The notes under the pieces were generated by a model that saw only the letters and a program-made list of their open reading frames with translations, was not told where the DNA came from and searched no databases. This document shows, piece after piece, positions 22,268 through 30,409 of a stretch of DNA of 59,583 nucleotides. The first letter of the stretch is position 1. Each line of letters starts with the position of its first letter. The stretch is from assembly GCA_937124545.1 (NCBI GenBank), contig CAKZKU010000209.1:1-59583 (forward strand), read 5' to 3'. This DNA comes from an uncultured Microbacteriaceae bacterium. GTDB lineage: Bacteria; Actinomycetota; Actinomycetes; Actinomycetales; Microbacteriaceae. Both the position numbers and the translations under genes were made by a program.

Positions 22268-22870
22268 ATGGCTAAGGTCAGGCCGCGCTACCTGGGCGCT
22301 ATGAGAATGGATTTCTTTGGTGGTCGCCGATGGATTGATCGCCCAAGGACCCTAGTCTCGCGCGTCCGAACGAATGGCGGGTCTGACCTTTCGGGCTCCT
22401 ACCCGATTGAGATCGTCGGCCAGGCGCTGCCGCTGCAGCACCTGGTCGACGTTATGCTTAGGGTTTGCCCAACGGAGTCTTCGGGCGATTCGAAGCTTAC
22501 TCTGAACGCAAGACTTGAGGGGACGACGCGTTCAGGCGTGGATTCGGACGGGTACGACCTGGTTCCCGATCTAGACGCAACATGGTCAACGATCACGGGA
22601 ACGTCATACGGTGGAACTTCGAGCTTCCCATTGTTCCACAGGGTCAATCCTGGAGACCTTCAGGATGACATTCACTTTGGTCGCCTTGTCCTTGAGGTGA
22701 CTTCGTACTCAGGGACGCAGGCGAGCTTTGGCGTCCTGGGGGAGATTTGGGCAAACGCATTCCGATGGTCACGTGGGAACCAGATCAACCAACAGGGTAT
22801 TATTGACCTGAAGGTTACCGACACGAGGATCAACCTCAGCGAGGTCCGTGAGAATCTGCTAGGAGTCTAA
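22268..22870 (+). CDS. Structural protein, 200 aa
   Basis: GGAGCC precedes ATG 22268. Beta-rich with a basic N-terminus (AKVRPRYLGAMRMDFFGGRR). No motif recognised. Lies between the decoration proteins and the repeat fibre. Confidence 0.6.
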   Translation: MAKVRPRYLGAMRMDFFGGRRWIDRPRTLVSRVRTNGGSDLSGSYPIEIVGQALPLQHLVDVMLRVCPTESSGDSKLTLNARLEGTTRSGVDSDGYDLVPDLDATWSTITGTSYGGTSSFPLFHRVNPGDLQDDIHFGRLVLEVTSYSGTQASFGVLGEIWANAFRWSRGNQINQQGIIDLKVTDTRINLSEVRENLLGV

Positions 22871-22871
22871 G

Positions 22872-25355
22872 ATGGCTGTAGAGCTGGCAAAGTGCATCGG
22901 TCAGTCTAGCTCGACTCCGGCAGGGGCAGACGCCTTTGGTCTCCGCGCGAGCAACTACTTCGGCAGCGAGTGGCCCCCGTCTGCAACGCAGGGGCAGACC
23001 GCGGGCGAAGTAAAGGCGATCGAGCTGAGCTTCTACAACCGCAGCTCCTCTTCTGGAGGTCGCTGGGTCTGTGGCTTCCTGAACTCGTTCGTCCCTTCGA
23101 CATTCCGGGTCGAGATGCTGAACAACAACTCGTGTCGGATCGCCTTGTCCGCTGGCGGCAAGGCAACGATGCATATGATCGACATGCCGGCGGGATCGGT
23201 ACCGATCAACGAGTGGGTTCACCTTGTTGTTCAGGTCCCGGTGGCTGGACTGGTAATAGCTAGGATTGGACGGCATGGCCGTCAGTACGACGGCACCGCT
23301 TCGACCGCGGACACGTTTCCATATGGCAACGGCGGGAACGGAGGCTTTGCGCAGAGCTACTTCACCGGAGGTTCAGAAGAGGGTCTATGGGGGCTTGGCT
23401 GGATCAACAATGCCATCTCGAACTACGGCGGGATTGGTACCGGGAACCAGTCTGGGTTCATTAGCAGCTTCCTTAACCTTCCTGGAGGCGTGTCGACCAT
23501 GCGCGTCTGGGGGATCCAGTCCCCATCCGACGCTTTCCTGGAGGCCAACAAAGATGCCTTCATTGCCTACGACTCTGGCGATGCGACGCTTCAAAATCTC
23601 TGGCTGAACTGGAGGTTGAATGAAGACGCGTCGGTCGCTGCGGACTATGACGACACCGGGAAGAACGGGGCGACCTGGCAGACACTATTGGGTGGTGCAG
23701 GATTCGACGCTCACCCCTGGGCTACGGCTTCGACCGATTACACACCTGGCCTTGGAGATTCTTCTGGCGCTGGCGACGCGATATCGATCGCCGTAGGCAG
23801 GAACCGATCGCTCGAGGATATCTCTCCTGCGTCGGACTCGGTGACCATCTCTCTGGGTTCAGCAAGGACGTTCGAGGACAGCTCAGGAGCCTCGGACTCG
23901 ATCACGGTCACGCACAGTGTGATCAGGGGGTTCGAAGACCAAGAGCAAGCCATCGACTCCATGGCTTACTTGCTCGAGCACAACCGAGCTCTTCCCGACG
24001 CGGTCTCCCCCAGAGACGGCATGGTTGCCTCAGCGACTTACGATCGATCAGTCTCAGACTTTGACGTTGTCCAGGACAGTATCGCGGTGAGCCTGGGTCG
24101 AGTTTTGACGTTCTCTGAGGCAGCGATTGGGGCTGTCGAGACGCTTGAGATACTTCATGCGCACAACCGGACGTTTTCCGAGGCCGTTAGCGCGTCCGAC
24201 GTAGTGGCCCCCCAGGTGGCCCTTTCGGTAACCCTCGGAGACTCGGTGGATGCAAGCGACAATCTCGCGCCCGCCCACTCCCACATTCTAATCCTGTCAG
24301 ACAGCTTGAGCGCTTCGGACGATCTTGAGCGAACGGTAACGTTCGTCCGTGACCTAGCAGACGCATCATCTGCCGCGGACTCGATTTCGGTGTCTGCGTC
24401 TGGGTCTTCAACGCTGTCCTTAGATGATTCGTCGATTCCGAACGACAACCTCTCGATAACCATGACGTGGTCGAGGGCGTTCGGAGAGGCATCCCCCGCC
24501 GATGACACTCTCTCAGTCGTCCAGGAGCACGTCAGGTCATTCTCTGACACCGCTGGTGCGTCCGACTCGGTCATGGTCGACTTTTCGGCTGGAGGCACTA
24601 ATTTCAACCTCACCCTGTCGGATTCGATTTCGGCAGTGGACTCGATCGTCCCGGCCCACGGAATTAGCCTCTTTCTCGTGGACATTGTGTTCGCTGTAGA
24701 CAACCTGCAGCGCAGCGCGGCATTCTCTCTGACCCTTGAAGAGCCAGTTTCCGCAGATGACCAGATCGACACGAATCAGCCACAGTCCCCAACCTTCGAA
24801 GATTTGGTTGGCGTCTCTGACTCGATATTGGTTGAGTACTCTCAGGGCCCAGGTGATATCCAGCGAGTGTTTTCTGACACGGTTTCGGTCAGGGACGAGC
24901 TAAGTTACCAAGCAGCATACGGGAGGTTTTTCGAAGACCTCTCCCCTGCAACTGACCAGACAGAGGTCAGCCTGGGATTGAACAGAACATTCAGCGACCT
25001 GGCGCCCGTGACCGACGATCGACAGATCGACTACCGCCTAGGCTTCTCGGAGCTCCCATTTGGATCTTCAGACGAGATTGCGATCGATTACGATATTTCC
25101 AGGCCCGATGACGTCGCCGTGCAAGACGCAGCCTCGCCAAGTCGCCTGGACTTCGAAGACCAGGTGGAGGTCTCGGATGCCATCGCTCTTTCGTTCTTCT
25201 CGCCTGACATCAAGCGACTCTCTATCGTCGGGGAGATAAGCTCGCTTATGATCGAAGGGCGGGCGAACCCTGTAGAAGTAAAGGGCTTGGGGTCTTCTCC
25301 GAGCTTCATTGGGACGGCAAGCTCCCTCTCGATCACCAGTACGGAGAATGATTAA
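22872..25355 (+). CDS. Lectin-like head fibre with about 23 tandem 20-residue repeats
   Basis: 827 residues. The N-terminal about 280 form a concanavalin/LamG-like beta-sandwich (AIELSFYNRSSSSGGRWVCG, then EWVHLVVQVP). From about residue 293 to 780 come about 23 copies of a 20-residue unit with the pattern R-x-F-x-D-x5-D-S-I-x-V (for example RTFEDSSGASDSITVTHSVI), ending in a short beta-rich cap. The period suits an extended shaft. It may be a head or neck fibre that binds glycans. The C-terminus of the tailspike carries two similar units. Confidence 0.65.
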   Translation: MAVELAKCIGQSSSTPAGADAFGLRASNYFGSEWPPSATQGQTAGEVKAIELSFYNRSSSSGGRWVCGFLNSFVPSTFRVEMLNNNSCRIALSAGGKATMHMIDMPAGSVPINEWVHLVVQVPVAGLVIARIGRHGRQYDGTASTADTFPYGNGGNGGFAQSYFTGGSEEGLWGLGWINNAISNYGGIGTGNQSGFISSFLNLPGGVSTMRVWGIQSPSDAFLEANKDAFIAYDSGDATLQNLWLNWRLNEDASVAADYDDTGKNGATWQTLLGGAGFDAHPWATASTDYTPGLGDSSGAGDAISIAVGRNRSLEDISPASDSVTISLGSARTFEDSSGASDSITVTHSVIRGFEDQEQAIDSMAYLLEHNRALPDAVSPRDGMVASATYDRSVSDFDVVQDSIAVSLGRVLTFSEAAIGAVETLEILHAHNRTFSEAVSASDVVAPQVALSVTLGDSVDASDNLAPAHSHILILSDSLSASDDLERTVTFVRDLADASSAADSISVSASGSSTLSLDDSSIPNDNLSITMTWSRAFGEASPADDTLSVVQEHVRSFSDTAGASDSVMVDFSAGGTNFNLTLSDSISAVDSIVPAHGISLFLVDIVFAVDNLQRSAAFSLTLEEPVSADDQIDTNQPQSPTFEDLVGVSDSILVEYSQGPGDIQRVFSDTVSVRDELSYQAAYGRFFEDLSPATDQTEVSLGLNRTFSDLAPVTDDRQIDYRLGFSELPFGSSDEIAIDYDISRPDDVAVQDAASPSRLDFEDQVEVSDAIALSFFSPDIKRLSIVGEISSLMIEGRANPVEVKGLGSSPSFIGTASSLSITSTEND

Positions 25356-25696
25356 TGGCAGAAAAAGCCGACATCCTACTGAAGGACTCCTTCGTGATCA
25401 CGCGGGGGACGGTCTTCACGCTCTCTTGGGACTTTCTGGATCGCCACGGCAACGCCTTCACGATCATATCGGGATCGATTTCGGTGTTTCGCGACGACGG
25501 CACAGCTACTGCGATCGTCGATAAGACCGTGGGCTTGAACACGATCTCTCCGACAAAGGTGCAGGTGTTGGTGACCCTTGATGCGACAGAGACCGAAGCC
25601 CTTTCCGACGGGCCGCATCATGCCAGGCTCGATTTGGTCTTTGGCGACTCCCAAACCCGATCGGGTCGGTCAGCGATCCGCGTGAGGACGGTCTAA
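25355..25696 (+). CDS. Small beta-rich structural protein, 113 aa
   Basis: ATG overlaps the upstream TAA by one base. One Ig-like beta domain (DSFVITRGTVFTLSWDFLDR to the end). Likely virion component next to the fibre gene. Confidence 0.55.
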   Translation: MAEKADILLKDSFVITRGTVFTLSWDFLDRHGNAFTIISGSISVFRDDGTATAIVDKTVGLNTISPTKVQVLVTLDATETEALSDGPHHARLDLVFGDSQTRSGRSAIRVRTV

Positions 25697-25697
25697 G

Positions 25698-26138
25698 ATG
25701 TCGAATGCCCATAACCGCGCTCTCGGCCTTCAGTCTGGTCGATTCATGCGATCTTATGTTCCTTTGTCCGCGGATGAGGCCCGAGCCATGATCTCAAATC
25801 CTAGGCTTCAGGACCTAACCCCTGAGGTTCTGGAGAACTTCTGGATCAGGCCGGCATGTAGGATTCTCCAGCAGGTGTACGACATCGACCCTAGTTGCTA
25901 CCCGGATGGGGACATCCAGGAGACGAATGGCGTTGGCGGGTGGATTCCGACGCGGGCAGAGCTCGATCGAGATTTTCAGATCGCTGTCGTGATTTACATA
26001 GAGAAGCTCGCAGACAACCCAGAGGACGTTATCGGCGTAGACGAGGGCCGCAACTTCGACACTGCGATACCTGGTCGTGCTGCGGCCCTGCTTGAGCCGT
26101 ACCGGACACAGAGGCGTGGAAGGATCCGTCGCGGGTGA
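25698..26138 (+). CDS. Putative head-tail connector, 146 aa
   Basis: ATG 25698 after TCTAAG. Helical with a pattern (LTPEVLENFWIRPACRILQQ) that suits a small neck (adaptor) protein, in the usual place between capsid and minor head protein. No firm family match. Confidence 0.5.
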   Translation: MSNAHNRALGLQSGRFMRSYVPLSADEARAMISNPRLQDLTPEVLENFWIRPACRILQQVYDIDPSCYPDGDIQETNGVGGWIPTRAELDRDFQIAVVIYIEKLADNPEDVIGVDEGRNFDTAIPGRAAALLEPYRTQRRGRIRRG

Positions 26139-27310
26139 GCGTCACGATCTCCGAAGAGGCGCGGCTAGCGCTCGTCGATTTCTACCGAGAGGCCCTGGCG
26201 GAGCTTTCAGCGGCAATCGTCTCGTCAAGCGTCCTAGACTCAGAGAGACCCAGGCTGACGGCTCTCGCGCAGGAGTCGAACAAGGTCCTCAGGAGACTTG
26301 ACGAGCAGGCCTCTAAGTGGGCCCAAGAGGAGATCACGAAGGTTTACCGCGGGAATCTGTGGTTCGTCGACGGTCAGATCAGGTCGAGGGGCCTCTCTCG
26401 CCGGTTCGTCCTCGAAGAGGGCCGCTTCGCAAAGGTTCACGAGGAGATTATTCAAGACCTTGTGACAAACCCGAGGACTGGCCTTGGCCCTCGCCTTGGT
26501 GCCGTGACGCGCAAAATGCGGGACGACGTTCGAAGCTTCTCCAGTTCGGCGCGCTTACTGAAGCGTCAGATACGGACGGTTCAAAGCGAGCTGGCGAAGG
26601 GCACGCTTCGAGGAGCCTCGCCAAGGACTGTGCGCGATCAGATCCTGGAGAGCATTTCCGGCGAAAGGACAGAAACCTGGCTAGCTTTGCAACGGTTCCA
26701 AGGAACGGGTGCGGGTGGTGCGTTGGAGACTCTTGCCAATGCACCGTGGCTTCTGAAGTCGAATGGGGCGCGAATACACCTGTTCGATCACGTTCAAACA
26801 CTTGTTCAGACTCACGAGTCTGCTTCGAGGAATCGTGCGAGGTCGGAACGGCTAGTCGAACGGGGGGTCGAGCTAGCGCAAATATCACCAAACCCTCCGC
26901 TAACACCAGACGCGTGCGCGATTTACGCAGGGAGGATCGTCGCTCTCACAGAAGAAGGCGCAGAGGAAACGGGGTATCCGTACGTGGGAAGGCTGCCCAA
27001 CGGTGGCCCACCGTTCCATCCAAACTGCACGCACACCCTCAGGGGCTGGTTCCACGAGTTCGAGAGCGACGAGGACCGAGAGATAGCCGAGCGGGACGGT
27101 CTGGGCGAAGGTGAGGTCGAGAAGGGTGGAATCCCAAAGTCCTACCTTGACAAGAGTTGGAGAGACGTCCAGAAAGACGTTCGCCGAGTCGGTTTCGATA
27201 AAGTTGTGCGCCAGAATCCCCAGGTTGCCTCGGCGACGGTCCCTTCTTCAGCCCAGGAAGAGGTCCGTCAAGCGATTCGATCGGAGAGGTCGAGACGCAA
27301 AGCGAAGTAG
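26135..27310 (+). CDS. Minor head protein (phage minor capsid protein 2-like)
   Basis: GTG overlaps the upstream TGA. 391 residues: helical N-terminal two-thirds, then the signature HESASRNRARSERLVERGVE, DACAIYAGRIVA and GPPFHPNCTHTLRGW, the conserved C-terminal pattern of minor capsid protein 2/SPP1 gp7-type proteins, including the Cys-His pair. Such proteins enter the prohead and may be injected. Confidence 0.75.
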   Translation: MSVTISEEARLALVDFYREALAELSAAIVSSSVLDSERPRLTALAQESNKVLRRLDEQASKWAQEEITKVYRGNLWFVDGQIRSRGLSRRFVLEEGRFAKVHEEIIQDLVTNPRTGLGPRLGAVTRKMRDDVRSFSSSARLLKRQIRTVQSELAKGTLRGASPRTVRDQILESISGERTETWLALQRFQGTGAGGALETLANAPWLLKSNGARIHLFDHVQTLVQTHESASRNRARSERLVERGVELAQISPNPPLTPDACAIYAGRIVALTEEGAEETGYPYVGRLPNGGPPFHPNCTHTLRGWFHEFESDEDREIAERDGLGEGEVEKGGIPKSYLDKSWRDVQKDVRRVGFDKVVRQNPQVASATVPSSAQEEVRQAIRSERSRRKAK

Positions 27311-27336
27311 GGTAGTATCTTGCGCCAGGAGGCGCC

Positions 27337-27693
27337 ATGCGAAGAGTACGTCCGAACACGCTAGTCAGAATCCACAGGGTGAGCGGAAGAGGCTCGTCTG
27401 GGTCTGATAGCTACGTGGTCCAGGTCCCCCGGGCCTGGGTCCGGATGAGCTTCCGCAGGGACCACCTCGTCTCTGGGGATGGGACTCTCGACGCCATCTC
27501 CGGCACCATGGACCTAGACTCTCACTTCGACGTCAAGCAAGGCGACCTTGTGCAGATTCTTGAGGGTCACCGGGAAAGCTCGCACCACCGCTACCAGATT
27601 GAAAGCGTGGAGCCGATCCTAAACGCGACGGGTCGCCACACGAGAACGACTTGCGCCATCTCCATGGACAGAAGTCGGGGGGCAGCTTCTTGA
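27337..27693 (+). CDS. Putative head closure protein, 118 aa
   Basis: AGGAGG lies 8 bases before ATG 27337. Small beta-barrel pattern (VVQVPRAWVRMSFRRDHLVS). Position between minor head and tail-completion proteins is that of a head-closure/stopper protein. Confidence 0.5.
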   Translation: MRRVRPNTLVRIHRVSGRGSSGSDSYVVQVPRAWVRMSFRRDHLVSGDGTLDAISGTMDLDSHFDVKQGDLVQILEGHRESSHHRYQIESVEPILNATGRHTRTTCAISMDRSRGAAS

Positions 27694-28298
27694 GGATCTC
27701 GGCATCGATTGAAACGAGCAAGATCGAAGCCTCCCTTGGGGCGCTTTCGAAGATGGTCGATTCCAGCGACTACAAGAGGGCCATTGAGGGCGCGGCCGAG
27801 ATCGCAACCTCTTTGGGGCAAAAGCGTGCCCCCCGTGGCTTTGGCAACCTTGCGAACTCAGATTTCGTTGAGAAGGCTAAGGTTGAGCGGTCTCGCGGCA
27901 TTATCTCGGTCCGGTTCGGCTTCAGCTCCCGCCATGCTTCGATCATGGATAGCGGCTGGAAGACGAAGGTCATACGGCCAAAGAAGGCGAAGCGCCTCTT
28001 CATACCGATCTCAGAGCGCGCAAAAAGGATTGGCTCTACTTCGGGCGCTTCTAGAAGGCTGCTTGGTTCGACGGGAAGGGGTGGGCTGGCCTACGGCAAG
28101 GACTTCGTGCTAGCGAAGAAGGTCGTGACCCCTGCCCCGAGAGAGGGTGGCCACGTTGGTCGCGACGGTGAGCGCAAGGGGCCAAACTTCTACTTCAGCG
28201 GAGCGGTCAAGAAGCTGGTCAACTCGCGCAAGTTTGAGCGCCACATGGCAATCGCAATCAGAGGCATGATTCGGACTCGGGCGAGGAGGTCGCGATGA
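27690..28298 (+). CDS. Putative HK97 gp10-like tail completion protein
   Basis: TTG 27690 overlaps the upstream TGA (TTGA). 202 residues with an N-terminal KIEASLGALSKMVDSSDYKR helix and many basic residues, followed by KRAPRGFGNL, in the manner of the HK97 gp10/tail-completion family. Ends in ATGA with the next gene. Confidence 0.6.
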   Translation: MRISASIETSKIEASLGALSKMVDSSDYKRAIEGAAEIATSLGQKRAPRGFGNLANSDFVEKAKVERSRGIISVRFGFSSRHASIMDSGWKTKVIRPKKAKRLFIPISERAKRIGSTSGASRRLLGSTGRGGLAYGKDFVLAKKVVTPAPREGGHVGRDGERKGPNFYFSGAVKKLVNSRKFERHMAIAIRGMIRTRARRSR

Positions 28299-28729
28299 CG
28301 AGTGCTAGTAGCTCATACGTCGGAGACTTCGTCTCTGAGCTGGCGACTCACGTTGAGGGTTACAGCGCCGTCGATTTAACGCTCGGCGACAATCTACTCG
28401 TCGAGGTGGAGCACGAAGGGGAGTCGCTTCCATCCGGAGCGATCGTTTCCCTGTACAGTGAGACATACGACACGCCTGAACCTCGATTTGGCTACAGGTT
28501 GATTGAATGGCCGGTGCTGATAACAGCGAACGGCAGTACGAGGCTGGAGTCGATAAACTCGATACGGCCTTTAGTAAATGCACTTGTAGAAGACCGGGCG
28601 TTCACGCTCCCGGGTTTTGCAGTGAAGAATGTTCGAGTTGAGAGCGCACCGGAATTCGTCTCCCGAAATCAATCGGGCCGTTTTAGGTCGCAGGCGACTC
28701 TGTTGTTTTTTGTAATCCCAACGGCGTAA
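28295..28729 (+). CDS. Putative tail terminator, 144 aa
   Basis: ATG overlaps the upstream TGA. Alpha/beta protein of the size and place of gpU-like tail terminators, which cap the tail tube (VGDFVSELATHVEGYSAVDL near the start, then beta strands). Assignment is by position. Confidence 0.55.
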   Translation: MTSASSSYVGDFVSELATHVEGYSAVDLTLGDNLLVEVEHEGESLPSGAIVSLYSETYDTPEPRFGYRLIEWPVLITANGSTRLESINSIRPLVNALVEDRAFTLPGFAVKNVRVESAPEFVSRNQSGRFRSQATLLFFVIPTA

Positions 28730-28739
28730 GGAGCTGGGG

Positions 28740-29504
28740 ATGGCTGGTAAGGTAGCAGCGAATCCGGGAACGAATGTCCAGATCGCAGCGGGCCTTGGTA
28801 TCTTCTTCAAGGAGAAGGGGAGTGCCAACTGGCTCGATCTAGGAGCGATCACGGGAGTGAACTTCGAGCTCTCGACCGAATTCCTGGAGTACTTTCAAAA
28901 CCGACGTGGCGCAAACGCGCTGACTCGTCGATTTGTTCAGAGCAAAGGTTTCACAGTATCGGGTAGCCTCGAAGAGTCGACGCCGGAAAATCTCCGGCTG
29001 GCATTCCTCGGTGGCGATATCACCGCTGCGTCTGACCCGAGCTACGTTCTTGAGACTGCGACCCTCACGGTTGCAAGTGGCGCGGTAACTCTCCCTGAGA
29101 CCGCAAGCGTCGTTGATCGTGTTGTCAGCTCCTCTGACTTTCAGAGCTCGAGCCTGACCCATACGTTCTCTGGTCCGGGGACAGCAGTCACGATCACAGA
29201 TTCTTCGGTTTCGGACGGCGACGAGGTTGTTGTCACGTACCAAGTTCAGATCGCCGCCCCTGCGAACAACGCCAAGACCTTCCGCATCGGGGAAAACTCC
29301 ACGATCGAAGGTGAAGTCGAAGTTCGTATCCGTCAACAGGGGGGTGGGATCGGGTTCGCGATCAACATTCCTGATTGCGAAATCGCGCCTAACGGAACCA
29401 TCGACATCTCGTCGGACTCTGTTCAGGCATTCCCCATCATCCTTACCGCGCGCGAGACGAACGGCGCCTTCGCAACCGCGGTAGTCTACGACCAGGCGGC
29501 CTAA
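28740..29504 (+). CDS. Major tail tube protein
   Basis: 254 residues; GGAG before ATG 28740. Starts with a disordered GKVAANPGTNVQIAAGLGIF then a beta-barrel core with the pattern GFTVSGSLEES and ALTRRFVQSK, followed by an Ig-like insert region. It occupies the tube gene's usual place just before the tail chaperones. Confidence 0.75.
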   Translation: MAGKVAANPGTNVQIAAGLGIFFKEKGSANWLDLGAITGVNFELSTEFLEYFQNRRGANALTRRFVQSKGFTVSGSLEESTPENLRLAFLGGDITAASDPSYVLETATLTVASGAVTLPETASVVDRVVSSSDFQSSSLTHTFSGPGTAVTITDSSVSDGDEVVVTYQVQIAAPANNAKTFRIGENSTIEGEVEVRIRQQGGGIGFAINIPDCEIAPNGTIDISSDSVQAFPIILTARETNGAFATAVVYDQAA

Positions 29505-30031
29505 TGAAGACAGCAGACCAGCAAGCCCTTGACGGGGTACTAGAGCACGCATTTGGCAAGCTTGGCGAAGTTAAACTGAGCGACGGCAAGACCTACATGG
29601 TCAAGAAGTGGTCGGTCGGGAAGTTCGCCAAGCTTGGCAAGTCGATTTCGAAGATTGTGGCGTCAGTACTTTCGATCGTCACGAACAACCTTCGCGAAGA
29701 ATATAAGCAGGCAGAGGCAGAGGCCGTGGCTCAAGGCCTTGGCCCTGGAGACGAGGGATGGCCAGACCCGAACGCTTACGGGGCCATGACTCTTACCGAC
29801 ATGGCTGCAGCCGTACCTGGGGTCCTTGAGACCTGCACCAGTGAGCTATGCCTCATAGTTGGGCAAAGCCTCTCTTTGGGAGACAAGCGAGAGGTCGACG
29901 AAGGGTACATCCTTGACAAGTTCGATCTTGACGATCTGGCCGATGCAATGAGGGTCATCGTCGAGGTCAACAACCTCGTCGAGTCCGGAAAAAAGTGGAT
30001 GGGCCTGTTTCAGAAGATGACGAGGAGATAG
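29504..30031 (+). CDS. Tail assembly chaperone, short form (gpG-like)
   Basis: ATG 29504 overlaps the tube-protein stop. 175 residues, mostly helical after about residue 40. It lies between tube and tape measure, the standard place for the G-type chaperone that binds tape measure protein. A heptamer A-AAA-AAG at 29989-29995 sits near its 3' end. Confidence 0.8.
   Translation: MKTADQQALDGVLEHAFGKLGEVKLSDGKTYMVKKWSVGKFAKLGKSISKIVASVLSIVTNNLREEYKQAEAEAVAQGLGPGDEGWPDPNAYGAMTLTDMAAAVPGVLETCTSELCLIVGQSLSLGDKREVDEGYILDKFDLDDLADAMRVIVEVNNLVESGKKWMGLFQKMTRR
29989..29995 (+). promoter_or_regulatory. Programmed -1 frameshift slippery site
   Basis: AAAAAAG set in the zero frame as A AAA AAG, the classical -1 heptamer. 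It joins 29504-30031 to 29995-30408. Confidence 0.85.
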
Positions 30032-30408
30032 GCCCAGGTTTCGAGCTTGAGGAGATCTGCTTTGATCTCCTCTTGGCCGGAGTGCCCCGCGAGATCATTT
30101 ACGGTTGGCATGATGGCTGGGATTTCGACCGACTTGTTCGGCTGTTCTTACACGTCAGAAGGCGAAAGATAGAAGGACACAGAGAGGGAGTGCAGCAGGT
30201 CGCCCTTGGGGCAGGCGCCCTCTTTAGCAAAAAAGGCTTGGACGAGTTCAACAAGTCGACGGACAAGCAACTCGGCAAGCTGTCCAATCGGTCTGGAGAT
30301 TTCGGCGTCGACTCAGAGTCCAGCAAGAGGGCTCAAAAAGAGAAGGACGTTGAAAACTTCATGAAGCTCTTCGGATCGCTCGGAACGCCCAAGAAGAAGA
30401 AGTCGTAA
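29995..30408 (+). CDS. Tail assembly chaperone extension read by -1 frameshift (gpT-like)
   Basis: This frame is -1 relative to the 29504 gene and has no good start of its own; it first becomes open around the shift site. After shifting at A-AAA-AAG (29989-29995) the ribosome would read GTG GAT GGG, so ...ESGKK joins VDGPVSEDDEEIGPGFELEE, giving a G-GT fusion of about 300 residues. The pattern matches lambda gpG-gpGT. Needed in minor amount to assemble the tape measure. Confidence 0.85.
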   Translation: MDGPVSEDDEEIGPGFELEEICFDLLLAGVPREIIYGWHDGWDFDRLVRLFLHVRRRKIEGHREGVQQVALGAGALFSKKGLDEFNKSTDKQLGKLSNRSGDFGVDSESSKRAQKEKDVENFMKLFGSLGTPKKKKS

Positions 30409-30409
30409 G

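Noticed and set aside
26317..27114. Open frame of 265 aa in another frame of the minor head gene
   Set aside because: Arg/Ser/Gly-rich shadow of a gene with clear family motifs.
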